NCBI RefSeq assembly: GCF_900117445.1
Contig: NZ_FPEJ01000001.1
Coordinates: 1-64,000, forward strand
Source: Hyphomicrobium sp. NDB2Meth4
GTDB taxonomy: Bacteria; Pseudomonadota; Alphaproteobacteria; Rhizobiales; Hyphomicrobiaceae
Reading direction: 5' to 3'
Length of the DNA: 64,000 nucleotides
Position 1 is the first letter of the stretch. Each line of letters begins with the position of its first letter. This document shows positions 37,111-46,384 of this stretch, one piece after another. Both the position numbers and the translations under genes were made by a program. The notes below the pieces were generated by a model. It had not been told where the DNA came from. It did no database searches and worked only from the letters and a program-made list of their open reading frames with translations.

Positions 37111-39054
37111 ATGGCAACGACGACCAACCTCGCCCCCGGCCAGCCATGGACGGTGGGATCCTCAGCGGCCGACCGTGCACGCAATTTCGTGCGCGCGCGA
37201 CGGCACACGCGCTTCGTCCGTGCACTGCGTTTCCTGCTGCCGAGCGGCGCTTGCGCCGTGCTCGCCCTCTATCTCGTCATGGTGCTCGAAACTGCTGGCT
37301 TGGTCGACGGCATCCCCCACGTCGAGCTGCCGCGTATCATCCCCGACAACCTGACGATGGATAACCCGCGCTACGAAGGGTTCAACAAGGACGGCGGCAA
37401 GTATGTCGTGGTTGCCGACACGGCCATCCAGGATCTCGTCAATACCGAGCACGTCCGCCTCAACGGCATCAACGGCGACCTAACCGACGCCAAAAAATCG
37501 AAGACCAATCTCAAGGCCGTGCAAGGTGACTTCAACACCAAGACCAACGAGCTATTGCTGTCCGGCGGCATCGACATCGTCGCCGAGAGTGGCCTCAAAG
37601 CGAAGCTGTCGAGCGCGACCATCCTTACCAAGGACAACGTCATCTTCTCCAAGGAGCCGGTGCTTGTCGAAATGCCATCCGGCACCATCCGCTCCAACGA
37701 GATGCGCCTGCTCAACAAGACCCGCGAGATCGCCTTTGTCGGCAACGTCGACGCCCATCTGACACCGAAGACTGACCCGGCGGCAGCCGACAAGCAGGCT
37801 GAGAAAACCGCAGCCGCACCGCTCATTGGCGGCGGCACGGGACCGATCGACGTCACGGCCAACCGCCTCGACATCGACGACACGGGCAAGACCGCAACCT
37901 TCACTGGCAACGTACGCGCCGTGCAGGGAGAAGCCGCCATCGAAACCGCGGCACTGCAGGTCTTCTACGAAGGCGGAAATGCGGACGATGCCGCTCTGCC
38001 CGGCGCTGGCAGCAAGATCAAGCGCATCGTCTCGACCGACCCCGTCGTCATGACGCGCGCCCCGCAAGATCGCGTCACCGGCGACAGCCTCGACTACGAC
38101 GCCGCCAAACAAATCGCCGTCGTCGCCGGCGATGTGCACATGGCATCTGGCACTGACCGCAGCGCGACCGCAGCCAAAGCCGTCGTCGATCAGACGGCAG
38201 ACACCATCCTCCTCACAGGCAACGTCGTCGTTAAGCAGGGCCGCAACAAGCTCGAGGGCGAGCGTCTCTTTGTAGAGCGCGCAACGGGCCGTACGCAGCT
38301 GACCTCGCCCGGTGGACCCCCGGCTCAGCCGGGACGCATTTCCTCGCGCTTCTTCCGCACCGATCAGAGCACAGATCAGATCAAAAGCGCCGCCACGCAG
38401 GCGGTCAAGCAGGCGGCTAGCGGACTGTTGGGGCAAGCACCCGTCTTCAAGACCGACCCGACCGCGCCGATCGACATCGACGCCGTACGCCTCGACGTTG
38501 ACGACCGGGCAAAGCAAGCCGTCTTCAAGGGCGACGTCCGCGTGGTCCAGGGAGACTTTGTCGTACGCACATCCGAGCTGCGCACGTTCTACGCTGGCTC
38601 CGCAGGTTTAGCCGAAGAGCAGGCATCGCCCGCACAGAAGCAGGCCGCGCAGATCAACCGCATCGAAGCACGCGGCAAGGTCATCGTCACCTCCAAGAAC
38701 GGCCAGAACGCTACTGGCGACTGGGCCGACTACGATGTAAAAAAGAACCTGGTCGTACTCGGCGGCGATGTCATCCTCACCCAGGGCAAGAACGTCGTGC
38801 GTGGCACCAAGCTCACTATCGACATGGTTAGCGGCGAGAGCATCATCGACAGCGCCAACAATGGCCCCTGGTCGGCCACGGCGACCCAAAATGGTCAGTC
38901 GCCTCAGGGATCTAAAGGACGCCAGACCACGCCTTCGCGCCCCAGCGCAATATTTTACCCTCGCGAGCGAAAGCCTGCCGAAAAGAAGCCCTCGGCCGGT
39001 GCTACCGGAACCGAAGTCCCCGGCAGGGGCTGGTCGACCGATTCCTCCAACTGA
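37111..39054 (+). CDS. LPS export protein, LptC-LptA fusion
   Basis: Periplasmic bridge component of lipopolysaccharide transport, 647 residues. An N-terminal basic segment and one membrane helix (FLLPSGACAVLALYLVMVL, about 30-55) begin an LptC-like domain to about residue 225. Two OstA/LptA-like beta-jellyroll domains follow: PIDVTANRLDIDDTGKTATF (near 245) and the repeat APIDIDAVRLDVDDRAKQ (near 452). LptC (about 190 residues) and LptA (about 185) are normally separate proteins, so this is a fusion with a duplicated LptA part. I start at ATG 37111; a TTG at 37099 is also in frame. The lptB gene lies 95 bases downstream. Confidence 0.75.
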   Translation: MATTTNLAPGQPWTVGSSAADRARNFVRARRHTRFVRALRFLLPSGACAVLALYLVMVLETAGLVDGIPHVELPRIIPDNLTMDNPRYEGFNKDGGKYVVVADTAIQDLVNTEHVRLNGINGDLTDAKKSKTNLKAVQGDFNTKTNELLLSGGIDIVAESGLKAKLSSATILTKDNVIFSKEPVLVEMPSGTIRSNEMRLLNKTREIAFVGNVDAHLTPKTDPAAADKQAEKTAAAPLIGGGTGPIDVTANRLDIDDTGKTATFTGNVRAVQGEAAIETAALQVFYEGGNADDAALPGAGSKIKRIVSTDPVVMTRAPQDRVTGDSLDYDAAKQIAVVAGDVHMASGTDRSATAAKAVVDQTADTILLTGNVVVKQGRNKLEGERLFVERATGRTQLTSPGGPPAQPGRISSRFFRTDQSTDQIKSAATQAVKQAASGLLGQAPVFKTDPTAPIDIDAVRLDVDDRAKQAVFKGDVRVVQGDFVVRTSELRTFYAGSAGLAEEQASPAQKQAAQINRIEARGKVIVTSKNGQNATGDWADYDVKKNLVVLGGDVILTQGKNVVRGTKLTIDMVSGESIIDSANNGPWSATATQNGQSPQGSKGRQTTPSRPSAIFYPRERKPAEKKPSAGATGTEVPGRGWSTDSSN

Positions 39055-39149
39055 CACCCAGATCGCGGCCAATACGCCCGATTGACAGGGGCGGTGATCG
39101 GCGCACCATGGACAGGCGGCCCTAGAGGGCCACGTGAGGTTCTCCGGAC

Positions 39150-40004
39150 GTGCTTAAAATCCTTTCCTTCGGCTCCAAACCATCCCCTGCCGACGCCTAC
39201 GGCGAGTGGGGAGAGGATGGGTACGGGCAGGCCGGCCAGGCAGCGTTGGGGGGCAGCGCCGAGCAGCTCGGCGCCGAGGGCTGGCTGACGGCCGATCACA
39301 TCCAAAAGAGCTATAAGAAGCGCAAGGTCGTCCGCGGAGTCAGCCTCGCCGTGCGGCGTGGAGAATCCGTCGGATTGCTGGGTCCCAACGGCGCAGGCAA
39401 GACCACCGTATTCTACATGATCACCGGCCTAGTGCCCGCCGACGCCGGCAACATCACCATCGATGGCATGGACGTCACCCGTCTGCCGATGTATCGGCGC
39501 GCCCGCCTTGGCATCGGCTACCTTCCCCAGGAGGCATCGATCTTCCGCGGCCTCACCGTCGAGCAGAACATCATGGCCGTGCTCGAGATCGTCGAGCCAT
39601 CAAAGAAGAAGCGCAAAGAAAAACTCGACAGCCTTCTCGAAGAATTCCGCATCACACGACTGCGCAAGTCTCCCTCGATCGCCCTTTCGGGTGGCGAACG
39701 GCGCCGCTGCGAAATCGCCCGCGCACTGGCATCCGGTCCATCCTTCATGCTGCTGGACGAGCCGTTCGCCGGCATCGACCCGATTGCCGTCGGGGACATC
39801 CAGGAACTCGTCCGCCACTTGACCGAGCGTGGGATCGGCGTTCTCATCACCGACCATAACGTGCGTGAAACGCTCGGTATGATAGACCGCGCGTACATCA
39901 TCTATGACGGACAGGTCCTAACCCAAGGTAAGCCTGAGGAAATCATAGCGAACGACGACGTGCGCCGTGTGTACCTGGGAGACATGTTTGTTAACGAGCG
40001 CTGA
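39150..40004 (+). CDS. lptB: LPS export ABC transporter ATP-binding protein
   Basis: ATPase of the LptBFG complex that drives LPS extraction from the inner membrane; 284 residues. Walker A is LLGPNGAGKTTV (about 77-88), Q-loop GYLPQEASIF, signature LSGGERRR, Walker B FMLLDEPFAGID and a switch His in ITDHNVRET. It carries about 40 extra N-terminal residues compared with E. coli LptB, as in many alphaproteobacteria. The start is GTG 39150. Adjacent to the fused lptC-lptA and to rpoN, the conserved order in this group. Confidence 0.95.
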   Translation: MLKILSFGSKPSPADAYGEWGEDGYGQAGQAALGGSAEQLGAEGWLTADHIQKSYKKRKVVRGVSLAVRRGESVGLLGPNGAGKTTVFYMITGLVPADAGNITIDGMDVTRLPMYRRARLGIGYLPQEASIFRGLTVEQNIMAVLEIVEPSKKKRKEKLDSLLEEFRITRLRKSPSIALSGGERRRCEIARALASGPSFMLLDEPFAGIDPIAVGDIQELVRHLTERGIGVLITDHNVRETLGMIDRAYIIYDGQVLTQGKPEEIIANDDVRRVYLGDMFVNER

Positions 40005-40043
40005 GTAGACGGAACTCCGCGCAAGAGGAAACCGGGCGGGCGC

Positions 40044-41582
40044 ATGGCGCTTTCGACGAAGCTAGAGCTGAGACAAGGCCAGCAGTTGGTGATGACACCC
40101 CAACTGCAGCAGGCCATCCGTCTGCTTCAGCTGTCGAACATCGAACTCACCCAGTACGTCGAATCCGAGCTGGAGCGGAATCCGCTGCTCGAGCCCGACG
40201 ACGGCGCCAGCGAAGTTCCGGTGCGCACTGAAACTGACGCGCCAGAATTCAGCAAGAACGACGAGCCGGCAGCCAATGGCGAAAGCGATTGGGTCGACCT
40301 CGAAAAGCCGGTGGCCGACCCTGAGGCAACGTTCGATACCGAATACGAGAACGTATATCCCGACGGCAGCGCCGCCGACGCCGCCGGAGGCGCTGACGCT
40401 TCTGGCTGGGCCTCGCTGCGCCAGCGCGGAGCTGTCAGCGGCGATGACGTCAATATCGAGGCCTACCTCACCAACGACGTCTCACTGCGCGAGCACCTGA
40501 GCGAGCAGGTTCCGCTCGTCCTCAGCGAGCCCGCCGAACGCCTGATCGGCCAGTATCTCGTCGATATGGTCGACGAAGCGGGCTACCTGCCTGGCGCCGA
40601 CCTTGCCTCCATCGCCGAGAAGCTCGGTGCTCCGCTCGAACTCGTCGAAAAAGTCCTCGCCTCCCTGCAGACACTCGATCCGCCCGGCGTTTGCGCGCGC
40701 TCGCTAGCTGAATGCCTCGCGTTGCAGCTCAAAGAGCAGAACCGATTCGACCCGATCGTCGCAAAGCTGCTCGATAACCTGCACATACTTGCCAGCCACA
40801 ACTTAGCGGCACTGCGCAAGGCTGTCGGCGTCGAAATGGACGAGCTTCTCGAGATGATCGCCGAGATCAAGAAGCTCAATCCCAAGCCCGGCCTCAAGTT
40901 CGGCTCGGTTCAGCTTCAGCCCATCGTGCCCGACGTCCTCGTACGCGCCTCTCCTAATGGCTCGTGGATCATCGAGTTGAACACCGAGACGCTCCCGCGC
41001 GTGCTCGTCAACCGCACGTACCTCACCACCGTTTCGCAAGCGGCCGGCTCGGCGTCAGATCGCAACTATCTCCTCGAATGCCTGCAGACCGCCAACTGGC
41101 TGGTGAAGAGTCTCGATCAGCGCGCTCGCACCATCCTTCGCGTCTCCGAAGAGATCGTGCGCCAGCAGGATGCGTTCTTCACGCACGGCGTGCAGTATCT
41201 GCGACCGCTGAACCTGCGCACCGTCGCCGATGCCATCTCGATGCACGAATCCACCGTCTCGCGCGTCACCTCCAACAAGTACATGGCAACGCCGCGCGGC
41301 ATCTTCGAGCTGAAGTACTTCTTCACCTCGGCCATCGCTTCCGCCGACGACGGCGAGTCGCATTCCTCCGAAGCCGTCCGCCATCGCATCAAGCAGATGA
41401 TCGACGGCGAAACACCCGCAACCGTGCTCTCCGATGACAAGATCGTCGAGAAGCTCAAGAGCGACGGCATCGACATCGCGCGCCGCACCGTCGCCAAGTA
41501 CCGCGAAGCGATGCGCATTCCCTCATCCGTGCAGCGTCGCCGCGACAAGCGCCTGACCGAGCGCGTCGGGCCCGCCACCTGA
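40044..41582 (+). CDS. rpoN: RNA polymerase sigma-54 factor
   Basis: Alternative sigma factor that needs enhancer-binding activators and serves nitrogen and other regulons. 512 residues. Region I is LELRQGQQLVMTPQLQQAIR (residues 7-26) and the acidic region II follows (about 60-130). The core-binding domain is next (SIAEKLGAPLELVEKVL), then the HTH (TVADAISMHESTVSRVTSNK) and the C-terminal RpoN box ARRTVAKYREAM (near 485). It starts 39 bases after lptB and is probably co-transcribed with it. Intact. Confidence 0.97.
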   Translation: MALSTKLELRQGQQLVMTPQLQQAIRLLQLSNIELTQYVESELERNPLLEPDDGASEVPVRTETDAPEFSKNDEPAANGESDWVDLEKPVADPEATFDTEYENVYPDGSAADAAGGADASGWASLRQRGAVSGDDVNIEAYLTNDVSLREHLSEQVPLVLSEPAERLIGQYLVDMVDEAGYLPGADLASIAEKLGAPLELVEKVLASLQTLDPPGVCARSLAECLALQLKEQNRFDPIVAKLLDNLHILASHNLAALRKAVGVEMDELLEMIAEIKKLNPKPGLKFGSVQLQPIVPDVLVRASPNGSWIIELNTETLPRVLVNRTYLTTVSQAAGSASDRNYLLECLQTANWLVKSLDQRARTILRVSEEIVRQQDAFFTHGVQYLRPLNLRTVADAISMHESTVSRVTSNKYMATPRGIFELKYFFTSAIASADDGESHSSEAVRHRIKQMIDGETPATVLSDDKIVEKLKSDGIDIARRTVAKYREAMRIPSSVQRRRDKRLTERVGPAT

Positions 41583-42070
41583 CCACGCCTTCCGGAGGGC
41601 TTGTGTGCACCTCCCGACTGCTCTATAGGCAGCCGCGCATGGCGAGGTGAGCCGATGCATAACCGACCCCCGCTATAACTCGCATGCATAACCGGGCATG
41701 GCCTCGTTCTTGCAGCTTCATGCGACGAGGATATCCCCCGAACGGACACAAGCTGGAGGACATTTTCCCGGAACAGCGCGCGGCAGCGGCATTACAAGAG
41801 GCTAAGCCCCTGTGAACCAAAGCCGAATTCAGCGCGTTGCTAGACTGAGCTGCCGGTTTCCTGTGCAGTCGACCTTGGCAGTGCCATCTTTTTGGTTTCT
41901 CAGCACACCAAGGCACTTACCCAGGGGATAGCGCGGCTGCGCCGGCAGAGGGTACGTGCGGGGGCACGATCGTATAGGTAGAATTGCGAGACTGGCGGGT
42001 CGTCGCTGCGCAGGTACTTCGGGCCTCGCTGACGACCATCACTCGCATCAGGTTGGAACAGGATTTTAAG
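41583..42070. other. 488-base gap where hpf is usually found
   Basis: No credible gene. It contains an 11-base direct repeat ATGCATAACCG (41655-41665 and 41684-41694) and a small palindrome TGGCAGTGCCA (41876-41886) followed by a T-rich run. In many proteobacteria a ribosome hibernation factor gene lies between rpoN and ptsN; here none is visible. Confidence 0.6.
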
Positions 42071-42535
42071 ATGGATCTCTGCGACCTGCTGGCTTCCGAC
42101 GGCATCATCCCGTCGCTTAAGGCAACGAGCAAGAAACACGCGCTTCAGGAGCTGGCGACCATCGCCGCTGAGCGAACCGGTCTCGACCAGCACGAGATCT
42201 TCAACACGCTGCTGCAGCGCGAGCGCCTCGGCTCCACCGGGCTCGGCCGCGGCGTCGCCGTTCCGCATGTCAAACTGCACGGCCTGCGCAACATCTTTTG
42301 TCTGTTCGCGCGCCTCGAAGAGCCGATCGACTATGAATCGCACGACAACGAACCGGTCGATCTTCTGTTCTTGCTGCTGGCCCCGGACCACGCCGGCGGC
42401 GATCATCTGAAAGCGCTAGCCAGCATTTCGCGCGTCGTGCGCGAGCCTTCGGTGCTCGATGCGCTGCGCACCGCCCAGGACACAGCGGCACTGCGCTCTG
42501 CACTGACGCACCCGCTGCCCTCGCACGCAGCTTAG
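42071..42535 (+). CDS. ptsN: Nitrogen-regulatory PTS enzyme IIA
   Basis: EIIA-Ntr, phosphoacceptor of the nitrogen PTS that tunes potassium uptake, sigma-54-linked genes and stringent response in alphaproteobacteria. 154 residues. The phosphorylated His is His66 in GVAVPHVKL; FLLLAPDHAGGDHLKALA is characteristic of the fold. I start at ATG 42071; the frame continues upstream to 41984 without family similarity. It is separated from rpoN by a gap lacking hpf, so it may use its own promoter. Confidence 0.95.
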   Translation: MDLCDLLASDGIIPSLKATSKKHALQELATIAAERTGLDQHEIFNTLLQRERLGSTGLGRGVAVPHVKLHGLRNIFCLFARLEEPIDYESHDNEPVDLLFLLLAPDHAGGDHLKALASISRVVREPSVLDALRTAQDTAALRSALTHPLPSHAA

Positions 42536-42563
42536 CACCGAGACCAGAACGTATCGGTGCGCC

Positions 42564-43388
42564 TTAAGGAAGTGCCGGGCAACCGTTGGATTGCCCGAGC
42601 ACCAGCATCGCTCCCAGCGCCACGCCGCCAACGATGATGCGCCACCATCCGAACAGCGCAAAGCCGTGGCGGTTCACGTAATTGAGCAGGTGCCGCACAA
42701 CGAACACGGCTGCAATGAACGCGGTGATGAATCCGAGAACGATATTGAACACATCGCCCGGCTGCAGCACCGACCAGTTCTTGTAGAGATCGTAGCTGAA
42801 CGCACCGACCATCGTCGGCATGGCAAGGAAGAACGAGAACTCCGCCGCCGAGCGTTTGTCAGTTCCCAAGAGCATCGCGCCGACAATCGTCGATCCCGAC
42901 CGCGACACACCGGGGATCATCGCGAAGCACTGAATGACGCCGATCTTGAAGGCCAGCGACAGCGGAAAATCCATCGCGTTGTTGTACCGAACCGGTAGAT
43001 GCATCCGATCGACGGCCAGCAGGACAATCCCGCCCACGATCAGCATCACGGCGATCAGCATCGGCGTCTCGAACAGCACGCTCTTGATGAAGCCATGCGC
43101 CAGAACGCCAATCACCGCCGCCGGCAGAAACGCCAGGAACACGCCGAATACGAACCGCCGCGCCGAAGGATCGTAGGGAATGGCCATCGCCACCCGCGTC
43201 AGCTTCACCGAATAGACGCTGAGAATGGCGAGGATGGCGCCGAGCTGAATGAGAACTTCGAACGTCTTTCCTGGATTGCACACGCCCAGGAAGTGTTCAG
43301 TCAGCAAGAGATGCCCGGTCGATGAGACGGGCAAAAACTCGGTCAAGCCCTCGATGAGGCCAAGCAGAATCACTTCCCAGATCGGCAT
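42564..43388 (-). CDS. uppP: Undecaprenyl-diphosphatase
   Basis: UppP/BacA recycles undecaprenyl pyrophosphate to the monophosphate carrier for peptidoglycan and LPS synthesis; integral inner-membrane enzyme, 274 residues with about eight helices. Signature motifs: [17 protein letters not shown] near residue 14 and [17 protein letters not shown] near 160. Convergent with ptsN, and its last codons form a GGGCAA/TTGCCC hairpin (about 42581-42600) that may aid termination. Confidence 0.96.
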   Translation of the reverse strand: MPIWEVILLGLIEGLTEFLPVSSTGHLLLTEHFLGVCNPGKTFEVLIQLGAILAILSVYSVKLTRVAMAIPYDPSARRFVFGVFLAFLPAAVIGVLAHGFIKSVLFETPMLIAVMLIVGGIVLLAVDRMHLPVRYNNAMDFPLSLAFKIGVIQCFAMIPGVSRSGSTIVGAMLLGTDKRSAAEFSFFLAMPTMVGAFSYDLYKNWSVLQPGDVFNIVLGFITAFIAAVFVVRHLLNYVNRHGFALFGWWRIIVGGVALGAMLVLGQSNGCPALP

Positions 43389-43550
43389 TTAGGCCTCGTG
43401 ATTTATCTGAGGGGCTGTGCGGAGCGCACGATTAGCAGGATTTAGCCGAGCCCGGTGCCACTCCCGCGCCACATGCGACGATTGTCATATTCGCTGTCAC
43501 CCCGTACGACCCGTTTGCGCCCATGCAATGATGATAGGCAACGCTGAGCA

Positions 43551-44246
43551 ATGCCAACACTGACCCACTTTCGGCTCTGCCCCTATTCGCGCACCGCGCG
43601 CTTGGCCCTGGCGGAGCTCGGCGTCGAGGTTGATCTGGCGGAAGAGCGCCCCTGGGAGTGGCGCCCCGAATTTCTGGCACTCAATCCCGCGGGCGAGTTG
43701 CCTGTCCTGCAGTTGGACGGCACGCCCCCCTTATGCGGCATCTACGCCATCTCCGAATATCTCGCCGAAACACCTGCCGCCGAAAGCGAGGACGAGCCGG
43801 CAATCCAGCTCCTACCCGGTGACCGCGTCCAGAAGGCCGAAATCCGCCGTCTGGCCGACTGGTTCAACGGCAAATTTAACCGCGAGGTCGTACACGAACT
43901 TTTGCAGCAAAGGGTTTACACACGCTTGCAGCCAGACGCCGCCAGTGCCCCGGACGTCGACTTCCTGCGCGCTGTACGCGCCAACCTGCGCTACCATATG
44001 AGCTATATCAGCTATCTGGCCGACAACCGGCGATGGCTCGCCGGCGAGGAACTTTCGATCGCCGATCTCGCCGCCGCCGCGCATGTCTCCGTCGCCGACT
44101 ACCTGGGTGAAGTGCCATGGGAGGAGCATCCCGTCGCCAAGACGTGGTACGCACGCCTCAAGTCGCGGCGCTCGTTCCGCTCGCTGCTGGCCGATCGCGT
44201 TCCCGGCGCTCTCCCGACGGCGCACTATGCCGATCTCGATTTCTGA
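43551..44246 (+). CDS. fzlA: FzlA-like glutathione S-transferase family protein
   Basis: Cytosolic GST-fold protein, 231 residues, with thioredoxin-like N-terminal domain (FRLCPYSRTARLALAELG) and helical C-terminal domain. The conserved tail RVPGALPTAHYADLDF matches FzlA, a GST homologue that binds FtsZ and promotes constriction in Caulobacter and other alphaproteobacteria and has no demonstrated need for GST activity. Placement directly upstream of queG is typical. The symbol rests on tail similarity and gene order. The stop lies about 20 bases before the queG start. Confidence 0.75.
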   Translation: MPTLTHFRLCPYSRTARLALAELGVEVDLAEERPWEWRPEFLALNPAGELPVLQLDGTPPLCGIYAISEYLAETPAAESEDEPAIQLLPGDRVQKAEIRRLADWFNGKFNREVVHELLQQRVYTRLQPDAASAPDVDFLRAVRANLRYHMSYISYLADNRRWLAGEELSIADLAAAAHVSVADYLGEVPWEEHPVAKTWYARLKSRRSFRSLLADRVPGALPTAHYADLDF

Positions 44247-44265
44247 TGGACTTGATGGACGACGC

Positions 44266-45390
44266 GTGAGTGTGGAGCTCAAACAGCTGATCAATCGGCG
44301 AGCCGGCGAGCTCGGCTTCGATGCCGTGCGCGTCACGACGCCCGATGCGGTCGCTGCCGCCGGCACCCGGCTCGCCGAGTTCCTCGCCGAAGGCCGTCAC
44401 GGCGACATGGGCTGGATGGAAGCGCACGCCGAACGCCGTCAGAGCCCGGCGCGCCTGTGGCCCGATGTGCGCTCGATCATCATGCTCGGCATGAGCTACG
44501 CGCCCGAGGAAAACCCGCTTGCCGCACTCGATCGTCCGGAGCGTGGCGTGATTTCCGTTTACGCGCGCGGCAAGGACTATCACGACATCCTCAAGGGCAA
44601 GCTGAAGCAGCTCGCGGCATTCCTCGCCCAGCAAGGTGGCGTTGAGGCAAAAGTCTTCGTCGATACGGCCCCGGTGATGGAAAAGCCGCTCGCCGCCGCC
44701 GCTGGACTGGGCTGGCAGGGCAAGAGCACCATGCTCATCTCGCGCGAGCACGGCACTTGGCTTTTTCTCGGCGCCATCTTCACCACGGCTGAACTGCCGC
44801 CCGACGCAAGCGAGCCCGATCACTGCGGCAGTTGCACCCGCTGCCTCGACGTCTGCCCCACGTCGGCATTCCCCGCGCCCTACCAGCTCGATGCCCGCCG
44901 CTGCCTCGCCTACCTGTCGATCGAGCACAAAGGGCACATCCCCGCTGAGTTTCGCCGCGCCATGGGCAACCGCGTGTTCGGCTGCGACGATTGCCTCGCC
45001 GTGTGCCCATGGAACAAGTTCGCAGAGCGCGCGCGCGAAGCGCGCTTTGCCGCCCGCGCCGAAACCGACAATCCCCCGCTCGCCGAACTCCTCACGCTCG
45101 ACGACGCAGCCTTTCGTGTGCGCTTCGCCGGCACCCCCATTAAGCGCACCGGCCGCGACCGCTTCCTGCGCAACGTGCTGATCGCCGCGGGCAACGCGGG
45201 CGATCAGGGCCTCCTGCCCCGCATCGAGCCGTTGCTCACCGACGCTTCCCCGCTGGTGCGCGCGATGGCCGTGTGGGCCATACGCCAGATCACCGCCGAC
45301 GACATCGGCGACACACTCCGGCATAGGCACCTCGCGCGCGAAGGCGACAGCGACGTGCGCGCCGAATGGCAGACAACGGCACCGCTATGA
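44266..45390 (+). CDS. queG: tRNA epoxyqueuosine reductase
   Basis: Iron-sulphur and cobalamin enzyme catalysing the last step of queuosine synthesis in tRNA anticodons, 374 residues. Ferredoxin-like clusters are CGSCTRCLDVCPTSAF (about 187-202) and GCDDCLAVCPWNKF (near 245). A C-terminal HEAT-like repeat region (APLVRAMAVWAIRQI-type helices) follows. I start at GTG 44266, after a GATGGA motif; alternative starts are GTG 44272 and ATG 44227, the latter overlapping the upstream gene. The stop overlaps the next ATG (ATGA). Confidence 0.93.
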   Translation: MSVELKQLINRRAGELGFDAVRVTTPDAVAAAGTRLAEFLAEGRHGDMGWMEAHAERRQSPARLWPDVRSIIMLGMSYAPEENPLAALDRPERGVISVYARGKDYHDILKGKLKQLAAFLAQQGGVEAKVFVDTAPVMEKPLAAAAGLGWQGKSTMLISREHGTWLFLGAIFTTAELPPDASEPDHCGSCTRCLDVCPTSAFPAPYQLDARRCLAYLSIEHKGHIPAEFRRAMGNRVFGCDDCLAVCPWNKFAERAREARFAARAETDNPPLAELLTLDDAAFRVRFAGTPIKRTGRDRFLRNVLIAAGNAGDQGLLPRIEPLLTDASPLVRAMAVWAIRQITADDIGDTLRHRHLAREGDSDVRAEWQTTAPL

Positions 45391-46259
45391 GTAAGCTATT
45401 CTGCTTCGGGCTCGGCTACAGCGCCGCCCGCATCGCCCGCACGCTCGCCTCCGAAGGCTGGCAGATCGCCGGCACCGCGCGCACGCAAAAGGGCGCCGAC
45501 ACGATATCCGCTGCCGGCTATCAGCCCTTCATATTTGACGGCCAGACGCCGAACTCCGCCATTGCCGAAGCATTGGCAGCATCAACCCACGTGCTGATCT
45601 CCGCCCCGCCCGGGGACGACGATCCTGTTCTCCGCCATCACGGCGATGATCTACGCCGCGCCGCATCGCTGAACTGGATCGGCTACCTGTCGACCATCGG
45701 CGTCTATGGCGACCGCAATGGCGGCTGGGTGGATGAGACCTCCGCAACCGACGCGACGTCGGTGCGCGGACGCCAGCGCGTTGCCGCCGAAGCCAGTTGG
45801 CTCGCGCTCGGCCAATCTCTGCATGTCCCGACGCAGATTTTCCGCCTCGCCGGCATCTATGGCGTTGGCCGCAGCGCTATCGACAAGCTGCGTGAAGGCA
45901 CAGCTCATCGCATCATCAAGCCGGACCAGGTATTCAACCGCATCCACGTCGATGACATCGCACGCACGGTGTGCGCGGCCATGGTCGGCCCCACCATGAG
46001 CCAAGTCTACAATGTAACCGACGACGAGCCCGCGCCGCCGCAGGACGTCGTCACCTATGCGGCCGAGCTGTTGGGAGTTGCACCACCCCCCGAAGTCCCC
46101 TACGCCGACGCGCAGCTCTCTCCCATGGCGCGCAGCTTTTACGCCGACAACAAGCGCGCCAGCAATGCACGCCTTCACCAAGAGCTTGGCGTGACACTGA
46201 AATTTCCGACCTACCGCGAAGGCCTGCGCGCCATCCTCGCCGAGTTGTCTGGCGGCTGA
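45387..46259 (+). CDS. SDR/NAD-dependent epimerase-like protein
   Basis: Atypical NAD(P)-dependent epimerase/dehydratase-family protein (YeeZ-like), 290 residues. Rossmann start MSKLFCFGLGYSAARIARTL contains the Gly-x-Gly-x-x-Ala pattern. The family segment LSTIGVYGDRNGGWVDE is present, but the usual YxxxK is not evident (RGRQRVAAE occupies that place), so catalysis is uncertain. The VFNRIHVDDIARTV motif supports the family. It overlaps the queG stop and is probably co-translated. Confidence 0.8.
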   Translation: MSKLFCFGLGYSAARIARTLASEGWQIAGTARTQKGADTISAAGYQPFIFDGQTPNSAIAEALAASTHVLISAPPGDDDPVLRHHGDDLRRAASLNWIGYLSTIGVYGDRNGGWVDETSATDATSVRGRQRVAAEASWLALGQSLHVPTQIFRLAGIYGVGRSAIDKLREGTAHRIIKPDQVFNRIHVDDIARTVCAAMVGPTMSQVYNVTDDEPAPPQDVVTYAAELLGVAPPPEVPYADAQLSPMARSFYADNKRASNARLHQELGVTLKFPTYREGLRAILAELSGG

Positions 46260-46384
46260 TTCTCTATCCACAGTCCGTTCAGCCTCCGTTCAACCGCCGC
46301 CCGCTTTATTGGCGGAATTAGGTCGTGCTCTAGGCACGACTGAGGGGAGCACCGGCTCCATCGGACGATATTGGCGAGGATGCT

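Noticed and set aside
41876-41886. TGGCAGTGCCA palindrome with following T-rich run as a terminator
   Set aside because: Stem is only a few pairs with a three-base loop and lies far from the rpoN stop.
42535-42560. GCACCGA/TCGGTGC hairpin after ptsN as an intrinsic terminator
   Set aside because: Long 12-base loop and no T-run; could be chance.
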